Of a stretch of DNA of 64,000 bases, positions 33,482-44,301 are shown one piece after another (position 1 is the first letter of the stretch; each line of letters begins with the position of its first letter). The stretch lies in contig OX421966.1 in assembly GCA_949128115.1 (NCBI GenBank), positions 57,719,416 to 57,783,415 of the forward strand. Reading direction: 5' to 3'. The stretch comes from Anaspis maculata. Lineage: Eukaryota > Arthropoda > Insecta > Coleoptera > Scraptiidae. The notes below the pieces were generated by a model, which saw nothing but the letters and a program-made list of their open reading frames with translations, was not told the DNA's origin and ran no database searches. The translations under genes were made by a program, and so were the position numbers.

Positions 33482-34043
33482 TGACGCTGCGTGAGAGCAC
33501 GCTGGACACAAAATTGTGGGAGGTATCCTAAGAGTAGGTATACCTCCCAAGTGCTCCGATAAAAATGCTCAGCGACAAAAACACAACTTAAACACGGATG
33601 CAAGGAGGAATGAAACACAACTGGATTGAAATTTGAGGGGAAAATGTATATTGAAGCCAAAGTTAATTGTATGGATGAAGGGCAACGGGAATAGCGTCAT
33701 CTGCGACGTGGCACCGGCGAGATCCAGGCACTCTGGGAAGTCGGCTCGCTGTGATGAATGTCACGCTCGACACAGAATCGCCGCCGCAGGCTTCTGCATG
33801 GGCCCGGCGACACTCAGCAGACCAGAACAGGCAGTAGACGTCGTGGATGCTCTTTTTTGATGTGTCGTGGATGCTTTTCGGGATCTTGCCAGCTGATGCC
33901 GACTTTTTCGCTCCGCTTGACGGACGGACGCCTTTTTTCTGTCAACTCTCTGCGTCAATTGTTTTTTCCACAGCGCCGTGACTGTGATAAACATCACCCA
34001 ACTTTCCCGCACCGCGCACAACCGAACGTGCAGGGACGCAACA
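33482..34043 (-). repeat. BEL 5' LTR
   Basis: 562 bp, nearly identical to 27731-28290. Promoter and transcription start of the element are expected here. Between it and gag (32855-33459) is an untranslated leader of about 600 bp with no supported frame. Confidence 0.93.
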
Positions 34044-34048
34044 CAAAT

Positions 34049-34561
34049 CGCAATTTTTACATGTGTGAGGGTTCGATTTCCAATATTTTTAAATGCATCA
34101 ATGCTTATTACTCTTGAAATTTCATCCTCGTTCTGAAGCTCCAACATTTTTATTTCATTCTCGCCGGTCATATTATCCAACTTGGTTAGCAGATGCTCTA
34201 AAGCACTGTTAACGCTAGCGGGTTCCTTTTTGTTACTCGAGGGATTATCCTGTACTCTTACATCACCGGGTTTCACCCTAGATAACAAGGCCTTAGCTTT
34301 GTTATTACTAGTGACTTTTTCATCAAAACTCGCAACACACTGTAAATTGTATTCCCGTATTATCATACTTATTCGATTTTCGAAAGTTCTGAATTCAAGA
34401 TGTGGTGAATTGAAAGTATCTTTATTGTTTGTAACCTCAAAAACTCCAACTTCATTTTCGCTTATTCTGGTTTCCTTTTCCGATCGGTCAGTTTCTGTAA
34501 GAATTTTTTCTTTGCTGGTTTGGGCCCGCGTCATTATTTTTGCTACATTGATATTTAAAAC
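34049..34561 (-). pseudogene. Gypsy linker between RNase H and integrase
   Basis: The minus-strand frame 34049-34534 begins MTRAQTSKEK, a motif that often follows RNase H in gypsy pol, and continues with charged, helix-prone sequence up to the BEL insertion site. It is separated from RNase H by a stop at 34562. The family role of this linker is unknown. Confidence 0.6.
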
Positions 34562-35353
34562 CTAAAGTTCTTCAATATTCACCCTGGACAAGGCATCAGG
34601 TCCTACATTGTCTTTCCCCTTTATGTAATTGATTTCAAAATCGTATTCCTCTAATGCGAGTCGCATACGTGTTAGCTTGGAAGTAGGATTCTTCATTGAA
34701 AATAAATAAACGAGCGGGCGGTGATCAGATCTCACAATAAATCTCTTTTCATAGACATATGGTTTGCAATAATCAACAGCCCAGTGAATTGCTGTAAATT
34801 CTTTTTCAATGGTACTTCTGTTTTTCAAATGCAAATGCGATTGGTAAATCGTTTCCGTTGTGTTCCTGTGACAAAACTGCGCCACATGCAATATTTGGGG
34901 CGTCAGTTGAAAGTATGAAAGTTTTTGAAAAATCTGGATACTGCAATATTGGCGGCCTCATCGATGCCTCTTTTGAACTCAAAAATGCACTGTTATAATC
35001 CGTAGTCCATTCGAATGGGACTCCTTTTTTTGTAAGCTGATTTAGTGGAAAAGTTATGTCAGCAAAGTTTCTTATGAAACGCCGATAATAATTAGCGAAT
35101 GCTACGAAACGCTTGGCTTCAGCAGCGTTTTTTGGAGAAGGAAAATTTCGATTGCATCGAATTTTGCTGAGTCAGGTAGGACTTCTTTGTCTGAAATGGT
35201 ATGGCCCAAATATGTGACCTGATTTTTGGAAAATTGATATTCAATAGGATTTAACTTTAAATTGCTATTCCGGCATACTTCAAAAACTTTTCTGAGATTT
35301 TGTAAATGATGCCTTTCTGAACACCCTGTGATTATAACATCATCAACGTACAA
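34562..35353 (-). pseudogene. Gypsy RT C-terminal half and RNase H
   Basis: From 35353 down the frame reads LYVDDVIITGCSERHH, the YVDD catalytic box, then YQFSKNQVTYLGHTIS, the RT thumb. After a frameshift near 35102 come thumb and RNase H blocks such as STDAPN, and finally RFIVRSDHRPLVYLF and GKDNVGPDALSR, the end of gypsy RNase H. A stop at 34562 ends the domain. The LINE at 35354-37110 cuts the RT immediately before the YVDD box. Confidence 0.88.
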
Positions 35354-37037
35354 GATCAAAAATGGTAAAGCGGCCGGACTAGACTGCATATATGGCGAAT
35401 TCTTAATCCATGCAGGACTACAAGTTAAAAAGTGGCTTATAACTCTCTTCAATAACATCCTCAACACCGGTAGCCTCCCAAAGATCTTCAAGAAAACACA
35501 AGTTATAGCTATACCAAAACCCGGGAAAGACTGTACTGAAGCTGCCCATTATAGACCAATCTCCTTGCTATGTGTTCCTTATAAATTACTAGAGAGAATG
35601 ATCCTGGAACGTGTCCTGCCAAAAATCGAAGAAGTGACCCCATCATTTCAAGCTGGATTTCGTAAAAACCGGAATTGTACTGAACAAGTAATGGCGCTCT
35701 GTACCCACATCGAGTCTGGTTTTCAACGGCAACTGAAAACAGGAGCAGTCTTTGTTGACTTGACCGCGGCCTATGACACTGTTGGACGTGAAAATCTCAT
35801 GGTAAAAATTATGGAGGTTATTCCCTGCGCCAAACTATGTCAATTACTGAACAACATGCTTTCAAATCGCTACTTCCGAGTCTGTTTGGACAATAAAACC
35901 AGTAGATGGCGCAGATTGAATGATGGTCTTCCACAAGGCAGCGTACTAGCTCCAGCTCTATTTAACCTGTATGTCTCGGACATCCCTGTACTACAATCCA
36001 AGATTTTCCAATACGCGGATGATATAGTGGTTGCAAAACAAGAGAGAAGTCTGGTGGAATGTGAGAGAATTCTGGAAGATGATCTGAGAACTCTGAATAC
36101 GTATTTTAGGAGCAAACAACTGAGACCGAGCTTGACCAAAACAGAAACATGTGCATTCCATCTGAACAACAAAGAAGCCCATCGTCAACTTCAAATAGAT
36201 AGCGAAGGCGTTCAGCTGCCCTATAATGTTCATCCAAAGTACCTAGGTGTAACGTTGGATCGCACACTGTCATTTAGACCTCACCTTGAGAAAACAGCGA
36301 TGAAGATCAATGCCAGAGTGAATATTATACAAAAGTTGGCTGGATCGAATTGGGGTTCAGACGCCCAAACGCTGCGCATTGCATCACTAGCACTCGTTTA
36401 TTCTGCTGCTGAATATTGTGCTCCAGTTTGGCTTCACAGTAGTCACACTCACAAAATTGATACACAACTTCATAAAGCAATGCGAATAATATCTGGCGCA
36501 GTCAAATCAACACCCTTACCATGGCTCCCAGTGCTGTCAAACATCGCTCCCCCTCAACTTAGACGCGAGGCTTCAGCAGTCCGTGAACTGAAGAAATGCC
36601 GTTCATTCGAGAACTCATCACTTTATGAAGAACTTCAAAGTTTACCAGAAACGAGACTCAAGTCGAGAATACCACAATTTGACAACACAGACGATTTTGA
36701 TATCAAAGAAAAATGGAAAGAAGTTTGGGACAATTCTGAGGTCACAAATAAATACTTAGTCAACGATCCGACCACAACTCTTCCTGGATTTGATCTTCGG
36801 CGTAAAGAATGGGTATCCCTGAATCGTTTCCGGACAACTCACGGTAAATGTGCGTATCACATGCACAAATGGGGCTTCCTTGACTCACCATCATGCGATT
36901 GCGGTGCAGCCGAACAGACGACTTCACACATTATTTCCGAATGCCCTATACGGAAATTCGTCCCTGGCCTTCCCACTCTACATACAGCTGCTCCTGAGGC
37001 AGTCCAATATTTAAGACATCTGGACATTGAATTATGA
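35354..37037 (+). CDS. Non-LTR reverse transcriptase, C-terminal part of ORF2
   Basis: An uninterrupted frame of about 560 codons; the apparent start methionine at 35328 lies in gypsy sequence and is accidental. It opens with KNGKAAGLD, an RT finger motif, then HYRPISLLCVPYKLLERM, SFQAGFRKNRNCTEQ, AVFVDLTAAYDT (motif A) and DGLPQGSVLAPALFNLYV, with YADDIVV (motif C) near codon 229 of that frame. The tail has CDCGAAEQTTSHIISECP, a zinc-finger-like C-terminal motif of the jockey/CR1 group. The missing N-terminus makes it unable to move alone. The intact frame suggests recent insertion. Confidence 0.9.
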
Positions 37038-37110
37038 GTTTTTCAAGCACTAGATATACATACCTACTTAATCATTATTCTTGTATTGTTATACGAAATA
37101 AAAAAAAAAA
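35354..37110 (+). mobile_element. 5'-truncated non-LTR retrotransposon (jockey-like)
   Basis: The element begins abruptly inside an RT domain and ends in a poly(A) tract (37098-37110). ACGTACAA flanks it on both sides (35346-35353, 37111-37118), an 8-9 bp target duplication. Removing the element restores the gypsy RT codons around YVDD. ORF1 and the endonuclease are missing, as expected for truncation during target-primed reverse transcription. Confidence 0.93.
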
Positions 37111-37118
37111 ACGTACAA

Positions 37119-37686
37119 AAACGCCACATCGGGTGGTAGACCCAAAAATGCCATTGTCATCATACGCTGAAAACTGTTACATGACACATTCAAACCGAAT
37201 GGCAATCTTTTGAATCTGTATGAAGCACCTTCGATAGAAAAAGATTTGATATTCCGTGAGTTCTCTTCTAACGAAATTTGATAAAATCCGGCCATTAGGT
37301 CAATAACCGAGAACCATTTGGCTCTACCTAATTCATCTAGGATCGCCTCAATTCTTGGTAATGGGAATTTATCTTGTACCAGTTTTTTATTAACTTGTCT
37401 GAAATCAACGACCAAACGCCATTTTTTCTCATCAGTTTTCCGCTTTTTTTGGAGACAAGTAATGATGGAGAATTGAAAGGTGACCTGCTCGCTTCTATTA
37501 AGTCTTTTTGTTTCAATCATTCTACCTGCCTTTTCACTTCTTGTTTTTGCGATTGTGGCGGTCTGTATGGTTTCATGTATACGAGTGTTTCATCTGTTTA
37601 CGTAAATTCCTGTTCGTGAAAGTTGTTATGTGTAATTATATTCTCCTTTAACAAATCTGTGTTGTTATAGTGGTCTGGAAACAATC
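37119..37686 (-). pseudogene. Gypsy RT N-terminal half
   Basis: The minus strand reads KKWRLVVDFRQVNKKLVQDK, FPLPRIEAILDELG, FSVIDLMAGFYQISLEE (motif A) and FKRLPFGLNVSCNSFQRMM, then stops where the LINE entered at the YVDD box. Upstream of 37520 the match continues with frameshifts (VYMKPYR, ENIITHNNFHEQEFT), the start of gypsy RT, and ends at the inverted LTR at 37687. The sequence conservation is good but the frame is broken. Confidence 0.88.
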
Positions 37687-37923
37687 TGTGGTGCCCTATT
37701 ATCAACCACTTAATAATTACGCAAACCGCGTGTAACGCACTTTCGAGATGTAGGCATTTTACTAACTCAGCGAATATAGAGACTAGACAAAGGAGCAACG
37801 TCCGGTGCAAGTATAATAAGCAAATGACAATTTAGAGTTAGTCAACTTGTATTATCCACTCCGTTGAATAAACATGTGAAAACCAGTTCCGTCTTCGCCT
37901 ACATACATACGCTTAACACTTCA
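37687..37923 (+). repeat. Inverted gypsy LTR copy
   Basis: 237 bp, TGTGGTGCCC to AACACTTCA, in the opposite orientation to the two element-bounding LTRs. Its last bases are partly duplicated at 37924-37955 (CGCCTACAT...AACACTTCATGG). It is followed by TGGCGACTGTGCAAAG, which has the form of a primer binding site, and about 170 bp of leader-like sequence. It therefore looks like an inverted 5' end of a related gypsy element. Confidence 0.85.
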
Positions 37924-38127
37924 TGGTGACCGCCTACATGCTCAACACTTCATGGCGACTGTGCAAAGTAATCTGCTGGGAGTACAGTGCCAATTCCGAA
38001 GTTAGGCACCAAAAATACTTTGGAACAAGTGAGGCCTTAGGCCACCAAAATAACACTACATGAACCAGCCACGTTTTCAAAGCACCGCTAATAAAAATAG
38101 GAAGCAGACCATCATCCCCTAGAGGCG

Positions 38128-38272
38128 AGACAACCAGACCAAAATGAAGAGTCTATTGTCAAATTTAATGCAGTAGCCAACATCTGATGTCCTAGATAAC
38201 CAGACCAAAATGAAGAGTCTATTGTTCCAATGCAGCAGCCAACATCTGATGTCCTAGACAACTAGACCAAAA
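38128..38272. repeat. Tandem repeat, 62-66 bp, about 2.3 units
   Basis: The word AACCAGACCAAAATGAAGAG recurs at 38132, 38198 and (changed) 38260, and between copies AACATCTGATGTCCTAGA is shared. The last unit runs directly into the gypsy 5' LTR, whose first plus-strand bases (TGAAGTGT) resemble the repeat. The site lies where the primer binding site of that LTR should be. Confidence 0.8.
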
Positions 38273-38505
38273 TGAAGTGTTAAGTGTATGTAGGCGAAGA
38301 CGGAATTGGTTTTCACATGTTCATTTATCGGAGTCGATAATACAGGTTGACTAACTCTAAATTGTTATGCGCTTATTATACTTGCACCGGACGTTGCTCC
38401 TTTGTATAGTCTCTATATTCGCTGAGTAGGTAAAATACCTACATCGCGAAAGTGCGTTACACGCGGTTTGCGTAATTAACAAGTGGTTAATAATGGGGCA
38501 CCACA
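38273..38505 (-). repeat. Gypsy 5' LTR
   Basis: 233 bp, in direct orientation with 24555-24793, and about as long. It is flanked outside by AGAG. No good primer binding site follows it in element orientation (TGGTCTAGTTGTC), in contrast to the inverted copy. Confidence 0.88.
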
Positions 38506-39859
38506 AGAGAATGATATAGAATGAAGTAATTTTATCCAGAATTTGGATGATGCGCAAAAGTTTTCTGATTTCCTGCTTTTGCTCCATTCCCTCTTGTGTT
38601 TTTGTAGAAGTGAACTGGGGTGAAAACAGGAGTCGTAATGCAAACTTTGCAAAACTACTTTTTGTCCACCTGAATATTACGTAGATATTCCCCGTACTCC
38701 AGGCTATTCAGACATTGTAGTGGAACTCCGGGAAGGTTTTTTTTTGCAGGAATGGAGTAAAATCTGGAGGTCAGCAAGCTTGCGTAGGTATATTATCCAG
38801 ATTCTGGGGAAGAGATTTTCCAGTTTACAAGTGTTTATCCAATGAAAATTTTCAGAACAAGACAAAAACACCAACAACCTGTGGCTTTTTTTTTATACTA
38901 ATTCTTCTTGTTCGCTGGGCCGGATGCACCATCGGCTCCTCGACGCATCCCCCGCTCGTCATCGCTTCCTCATCACGTGCAGCAGATTCTCCGCTATAAT
39001 ACCGCAATCCAGGCAGCAGCGCTGGCAGCTCTCTTTGCTGCTTCTGAACGAATCAATGGCTCTCTACGGCTCAATCAAAGGCGGCCCGGTGGAAATCTGA
39101 ATGTCTCCTCGACCACGAACGACATCATTATTTGCAGCGACTGAACACGGACGACCGAAATTCCACACACAAAGCGACCAAGAGAGGATATCATTAGTTT
39201 CGAGCCCTCCTCTGACCAGGCCAGAGGCTTCAAGAGGGGCCACGGTTACTCCGATAATAAACCTACTTCTTCATGTACGATCAATAATAATTCCTTATGC
39301 ACATGTACCTTTGCGGGACGATTCACATGCAGAATAGCTACCTATTTATAATATTATGTATATACCTTAGTGTTCAATTAGGACAAAAAAGTCGCAATGC
39401 AATGCTATATAGATTATAGTCAAAGAGGTGGATAGTGAGCGAAAATTGCAACTTTAGCGACTCGGCAAGACTCGTTTTGACAGTGAAAAGCATATTCCAG
39501 GATATTCAAGGCGTTGGTTGGCTCGTTCTGGAGAAAGAACCTAATCCGTAGGTAAACAAACATCTACAATGGCGCTCTAGAGATTTTCGAGCTACATTTT
39601 TGCCGCTGGAGATGTTGCATGGAGCTCTTGGCCGTGTTCTTTCACACCTGCCGGTGTCTGTCCAATTGTTAACATACCATAACCGAGATAATACGTTGTC
39701 GGAAGCATATCTTAGTCCGTTGTATTCATAACTTCACCTTATGCCAAAAGTTTACCTGCTCACGAGCCCAATTAATCTCGATCCAACTCTGTTTCAATTC
39801 CAACAAACTTCTCGCCGACGACTGTTCGGCAGCGGAGCGGTTCCCCCAATAATATTCTG

Positions 39860-40045
39860 CATAACTTAATTAGTGAAAACGACACATTTCGGGCGGCCGT
39901 AATGGCACATCAGCAGCGTCGACCTGCCGGGCATTAATTATAATCACGGCCCGCTTGATTTCGTTGTATTTAATTATAACGGTAAAATTTGAAATTTGCA
40001 TGACGGCACACTTCACCGATAATAATTAATTGAAATGCTGGCCCG
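39860..40045. promoter_or_regulatory. Cluster of TAATTA homeodomain-type sites in a GC-rich island
   Basis: Within about 180 bp there are TTAATTAG (near 39867), ATTAATTATAATC (near 39935), TTTAATTATAACGG (near 39970) and ATAATTAATTG (near 40023), embedded in otherwise GC-rich sequence. TAATTA is the core recognised by many homeodomain proteins. The contrast with the base composition is what makes the cluster notable. Enhancer function is inference. Confidence 0.3.
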
Positions 40046-41520
40046 CGTCGCGCCCGCCTGTCCCCTGCCCGGCACCTTTCGCCCCTAGTCCCTGCCCTGT
40101 CAGGCGGCTGCGACGCCCCCCGTGGATTATTCAAATGACGAACAAGCTCGCGCACTTTTCCGGACGATTGCGGGAACAAGGGATTTGACCGAGGCAAAAC
40201 CAGGGTTGGCCTGTGACAATTTTCGCCCTGCCAAATTTTGACTGATCTATTAAAAAAAAATGCGAGCTTTTCGTCGGATGGGCCAGATCGAAGAAGGGTA
40301 ATAAATGAACCGAACCTCGAACCTGTTTTTCTTGCGTTTTTCTCCAACAAATTTACGACTCATGAGGCATCTTCCTACCTTGGAGCGCTTTTCTCTAAGA
40401 TTCCCAGGCTGATGACGTCTTTCTGTGTGTACCTACAATGCCAGCCTTGCCTACAATGTGCATATCGCATGATGCACGTCATAAACAATCAGTCAGATGT
40501 GTGTTATCTGTCACGGAGCACGTGAGCTACGTCAGTCAGATTAGTATAGTAGGTTCACTTGTTCTGTGATTCTAGTTGGCTGGGCAAGTTTTCTACTTTA
40601 GCATTGTAGGCTTGCCGCCTTTTCACCTGGTGTGAAACTGACTTTTCTGGAAGTAAAGTTATATTTCTTATCAAATTGATATTAAAATCTTGAAAAACTG
40701 ACCTTGTCATAAGTGGAAAGGCGACTAGAGGGGCGCAGAGCTGTATTACCGTCATTCAGACACCAGAACCCTACGGGGCCGCCTTCAATCTAAGTCATTT
40801 TGACGACGGCCATTCAGGCCGACAAAAACTCGTTCCGCCAAGCTCCAAAACGGAAGCAAATTACAAACTAAAGGTACTCACATGAATTTCGGTCCAATCC
40901 GCAACTTTGAGCGGCTGGGTTTTTCGAAATTCGGTTTAATTACTTTTTATACGTAAATCCTGTTGCAACTGCAGGCCTGCTGAGATGTTCTTTGTCTTGC
41001 CAATAGTGCTTCATGATTCATCGTGTTTTTTCTACTGCAACAGGTGAAAGGATTGATGATCCCATGGGACCCCTTTTTTTGAATGAAGACCTAGTACTTT
41101 TTCAGTTTGAATCAACCTAAAGTTGAACCGGCTTCAAGAGGTTAGGAATATTTTTGACACCTGTCGAATGTCAAAGCTGCTTTGATTCATTTGTTCATTG
41201 GCGAAAATTAAAAACAGGTCAAAAAATTACTACATTTTTCAATATAATGGGAAAAAGCGTCAGACATCACGTCCCGCAAAAATATTCCGTCTATCTGCAG
41301 AGGATATGCGTGAAAAATACGTTCCAAAAGTGGTCCGAATGACGAACGCTAAATGAAGCCAGAGTAGCCAACCGCAAAGTTTTGGGGATTTTCTATATTT
41401 CAGATTTGGAAACTTGAAACAAGATCTCACAGTCGACTAGAATCGCGGTACAGGTGAACCTACTATAGTATGTCAATCTGTCAGTCGGTGTCGCTGTGTG
41501 AAAAGCTGCTTCCAGAATAA

Positions 41521-41641
41521 CGGATCATGATTCGGAAATCCGCTGACTGGATTGGTTGGATTAGTTGCACGTGACACAACCAACCAACCTCGTGAGCGGA
41601 TTTCCGGATCATGATCCGTGATCCTGGCCGAAAGAAAGCGG
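41521..41641. mobile_element. Palindromic MITE, copy 1
   Basis: CGGATCATGATTCGGAAATC at the left pairs with GATTTCCGGATCATGATCCG at 41599-41618, with GATTGGTTGG and its complement further inside. The right side continues to GGCCGAAAGAAAG (41636 on), which reappears inverted at the left end of the second copy (52288-52420). No coding capacity. Confidence 0.75.
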
Positions 41642-42599
41642 CTTAAGTCACTGGTGTCACAAAGTTTTATCAAGCTGGCACGTACAGTTGTCATCATGTT
41701 GACGTTGCCTCGAATCAGCCGTTCGACACGTGCGTGTGACGTCATGTGGAAATGGTCTATTCAATGTGAATTGTGACAATCAAAGAATGTGACGATAATT
41801 ATTGACATTGTATTGACAGTGTAGTGTATCAAGGTCTCGGCCCCATCCTGGTCACGGCACCATTCTGTAGTGTACCAAGTTTATCCTGGTCACGGCATCA
41901 TTCTGTAGTGTAACCCTTTTTTCGATGTTTGGCTGCGATCGTCGTTGTTTCTTCCCTTCCCCACGTCGTTTACATTCCACCTACGTTGTGTTGAGTTCTT
42001 ACTCGAGATGAGAATGTGCCGTTGGGGATGAGGTTTGATTCTTGAATGAAACGCGAATGAAATGCAAGCAAAATGAATGTTTATTGAAAATCAATTGCAA
42101 AGTTTTTAAATGAATTTGTTTCTTTTCTAAAAACACCTACTGACAGTGATGAGAATGACACAACATGAATAAGAATAACAAAATACAAACAAGAATGATC
42201 ATTACAGATTATTTAGACAATGCAGGAATTTACAACAATGAAATGAACACAAAATCAGATTAACAAAACAAAACAAGAAATCATGGAACATGGCAAACTG
42301 TCAATTTGATCGCAAAGTAAAAGTGACGTATTCGCTGACAGGCACACATGGGAAGAACACGTCAAAGAAACCCATGCGTATTGCCTGGTTGGTTGCTGAA
42401 AAATCCCTTTCCAAATGATCTGAACATAAGTTAAGTGTGAATGAGTCTTGATAAAATGACAGAGAAGTCACTCCAGCAATGCATTGATCAAGTCAGCGTG
42501 AATCAGTGCTTGAACCTCTTTGAAACGTTTGCTTCGTTCACAAGTTATTTACGTTACAACAAAAGGGAACTCCATCAGCAATTTAAACGATCGGTAAAC

Positions 42600-42770
42600 A
42601 AGTACATAAATCAGCAAGAAACAAACGATCAGTAGGTAATGGTGTAGGTAAATCAACAAGAAACAAATAAGAGATAAATAGGTAGATAAATAAACAAGAA
42701 ACAGGTGAGAAATAAATAGGTAGATAAATGAACAAGACACTAGTAAGAGATAAATAAGTAGAGAAGTTGA
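42600..42770. repeat. Degenerate tandem repeat, AAATCAACAAGAAACA type
   Basis: The block AACAAGAAACA, then GAGATAAATAGGTAGATAAAT recurs at least three times with a period of about 45-50 bp. The minus strand is open over it and gives a leucine/tyrosine-rich chance peptide. Confidence 0.7.
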
Positions 42771-44301
42771 AGTTGGTCATACTTTTTGTGAGCAAACGCA
42801 AGAAAGAAGTATCTATAACGCATTCGCCTGGAATTCCCCAGCAGTTACTCATCCAAAACCCCACAGATACATACTTACATTCAAAACAGAACAATGGTTA
42901 GTAAACAGTAATCACATACAAGAAATAACAGCAAATACTAGAAAATCGACTTGAGCCAACCTGTGGCCCTCTCTTCGTCGTTTAACATAATTTCCCCCCA
43001 AATAAGGAAAGGTTAGTAGACTCAACAAGGCAGATTCATACCAGTGGTGGACCCCCCCTCCAGGACACGGAGAAGCGGCAAGTCTCTCTTTTCTTCCTTC
43101 ACTTTCATGTATAACCCGGCAATGAACAATGAAATGAGAATGAATCATCAGAATTACGGCTTAGCGGCTGATTTTGGCGTAGCAGAGCTTTTTTATGTCG
43201 TCTTACTGTTTGTGACGTAACTTGTGGAAAGAAACAATTAATGTAACCTCGAAGTACGCGCGATAGCGCGGCCTTGAGGTCACGTCATGAGTGCGCAGAA
43301 AGCACGCCCACTAGATTTACGGCTTTTGCCGTCAAAATTCAGATCATTTGAGGAGTAGATAGATAATTACACAAAATTCAAAGCTGTGCGAAGCACCTTG
43401 ATTTCAAAGGGGAAAAACTGCGGGTTATGCAAGCCCGTTGAGAACAAAGAGAATAAAGAATGTCGTGTTATTCACAATAATTTCGCGGACAAAATAGGTA
43501 TCGAAATGCATGATTTGGTGAGTGGGTGGAAGCCAAAATTACGGTACAATAATCAAAGAAAGACCGACCTTAGAGTTGTAAAAACCACGCACTCTTGATG
43601 CACTGAAAATCACGTGTTCCTTACCACAGCTAACCCTCTTCCCTGTCTTTCCGAGGCTGCTTCTCCGCCGGCTTGCCTAGCGCAGCGCCATCTCCCTCTC
43701 CCATCGGCAAACGCTACGAACGTCCACGACCGCACCTACTTCAGGTACCAACGTATAAACAAAACAAAGGGGGAATACCACAACAGTCAACAAAATGCAT
43801 GGTACCAACATGGCGCAATTTTATTCCACTATCATCATCATACTGCTGCAATGCTGGAAATTTATGTCTGTAGCTAGGATTAATAAAATTCTTACCATGC
43901 CTAATTCGACCTTCTGAGGCTTTTATCATTGTGGTAATTAAACATAAATTATATGAATCACAATTTCTTGAATCAGCAGGAAATACTTTAAAACTTTAGT
44001 TATGCAACCCGTGCCGCAGCGAAGAAACAAGTGAAGTCTAGCGGCCGTAAAGTAATTTTGGAAGATATATTTTCCGTAGGTACTCACTTGTCACGTAAAA
44101 TACCAATTGGTGCCGAAATATTTAACTAAAAGTGACAGTGGACGTGGTACAACCAAAATAGGGAATATAAGTTGCAAATGATGATAAAGGCAAACCACTT
44201 TGCAGGGTTACAACTGAGACCTAAAAAAACGATTTGACCCGCAGTGCTTTTCTTTGTGCTTGTCCCTTAGGATTGGTATAGCGCCCCTTTTTCAAAATAG
44301 T
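42771..44301. other. No gene recognised
   Basis: Short frames at 43386-43598 and 43614-43877 lack domains. A block near 44104 (CCAATTGGTGCCGAAATA) resembles 20933, inside the CCCAGACAGCAC element, so 44000-44220 may be a fragment of that family. Confidence 0.4.

Larger units (their letters stand above)
27731..34043 (-). mobile_element. BEL/Pao LTR retrotransposon with nearly intact pol
   Basis: LTRs 27731-28290 and 33482-34043 are nearly identical (one 2 bp indel and a few substitutions seen), begin TGTTGCGTCC and end GCGTCA in element orientation, and are flanked by CAAAT (27726-27730, 34044-34048). The 5 bp duplication and the gypsy sequence on both sides prove insertion into the older gypsy element. 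A 16 bp primer binding site and a polypurine tract are present. gag is truncated at its C-terminus by an internal deletion, while pol is open for over 1,200 codons. High LTR identity implies a recent insertion. Confidence 0.95.
24555..38505 (-). mobile_element. Ty3/gypsy LTR retrotransposon, interrupted three times
   Basis: Directly repeated LTRs (24555-24793 and 38273-38505) begin TGTGGTGCCCC and end ACACTTCA in element orientation, and AGAG flanks both outer sides (24551-24554, 38506-38509). Between them, on the minus strand, lie RT, RNase H and integrase fragments in pol order. Three later elements interrupt it: foldback F1 (25178-26768), BEL/Pao (27731-34043) and a truncated LINE (35354-37110). 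Without these, only about 4.3 kb remains. No gag or protease can be found; at the place where they should be is an inverted LTR plus leader (37687-38272). Frameshifts and stops show it is dead. Confidence 0.9.
38506..42440. other. Gene-poor segment, two GC-rich islands
   Basis: No coding frame here has a recognised domain. The GC-rich patches at about 38900-39240 and 39830-40200 contrast with AT-rich surroundings and could be conserved non-coding DNA. A short tandem duplication (41836-41869 and 41884-41917, ATCCTGGTCACGGCA) and a MITE (41521-41641) are the only repeats seen. Confidence 0.4.

Noticed and set aside
38273..38273. A primer binding site next to the gypsy 5' LTR (TGGTCTAGTTGTC)
   Set aside because: It belongs to the adjacent 62-66 bp tandem repeat and matches no tRNA 3' end I can recall.
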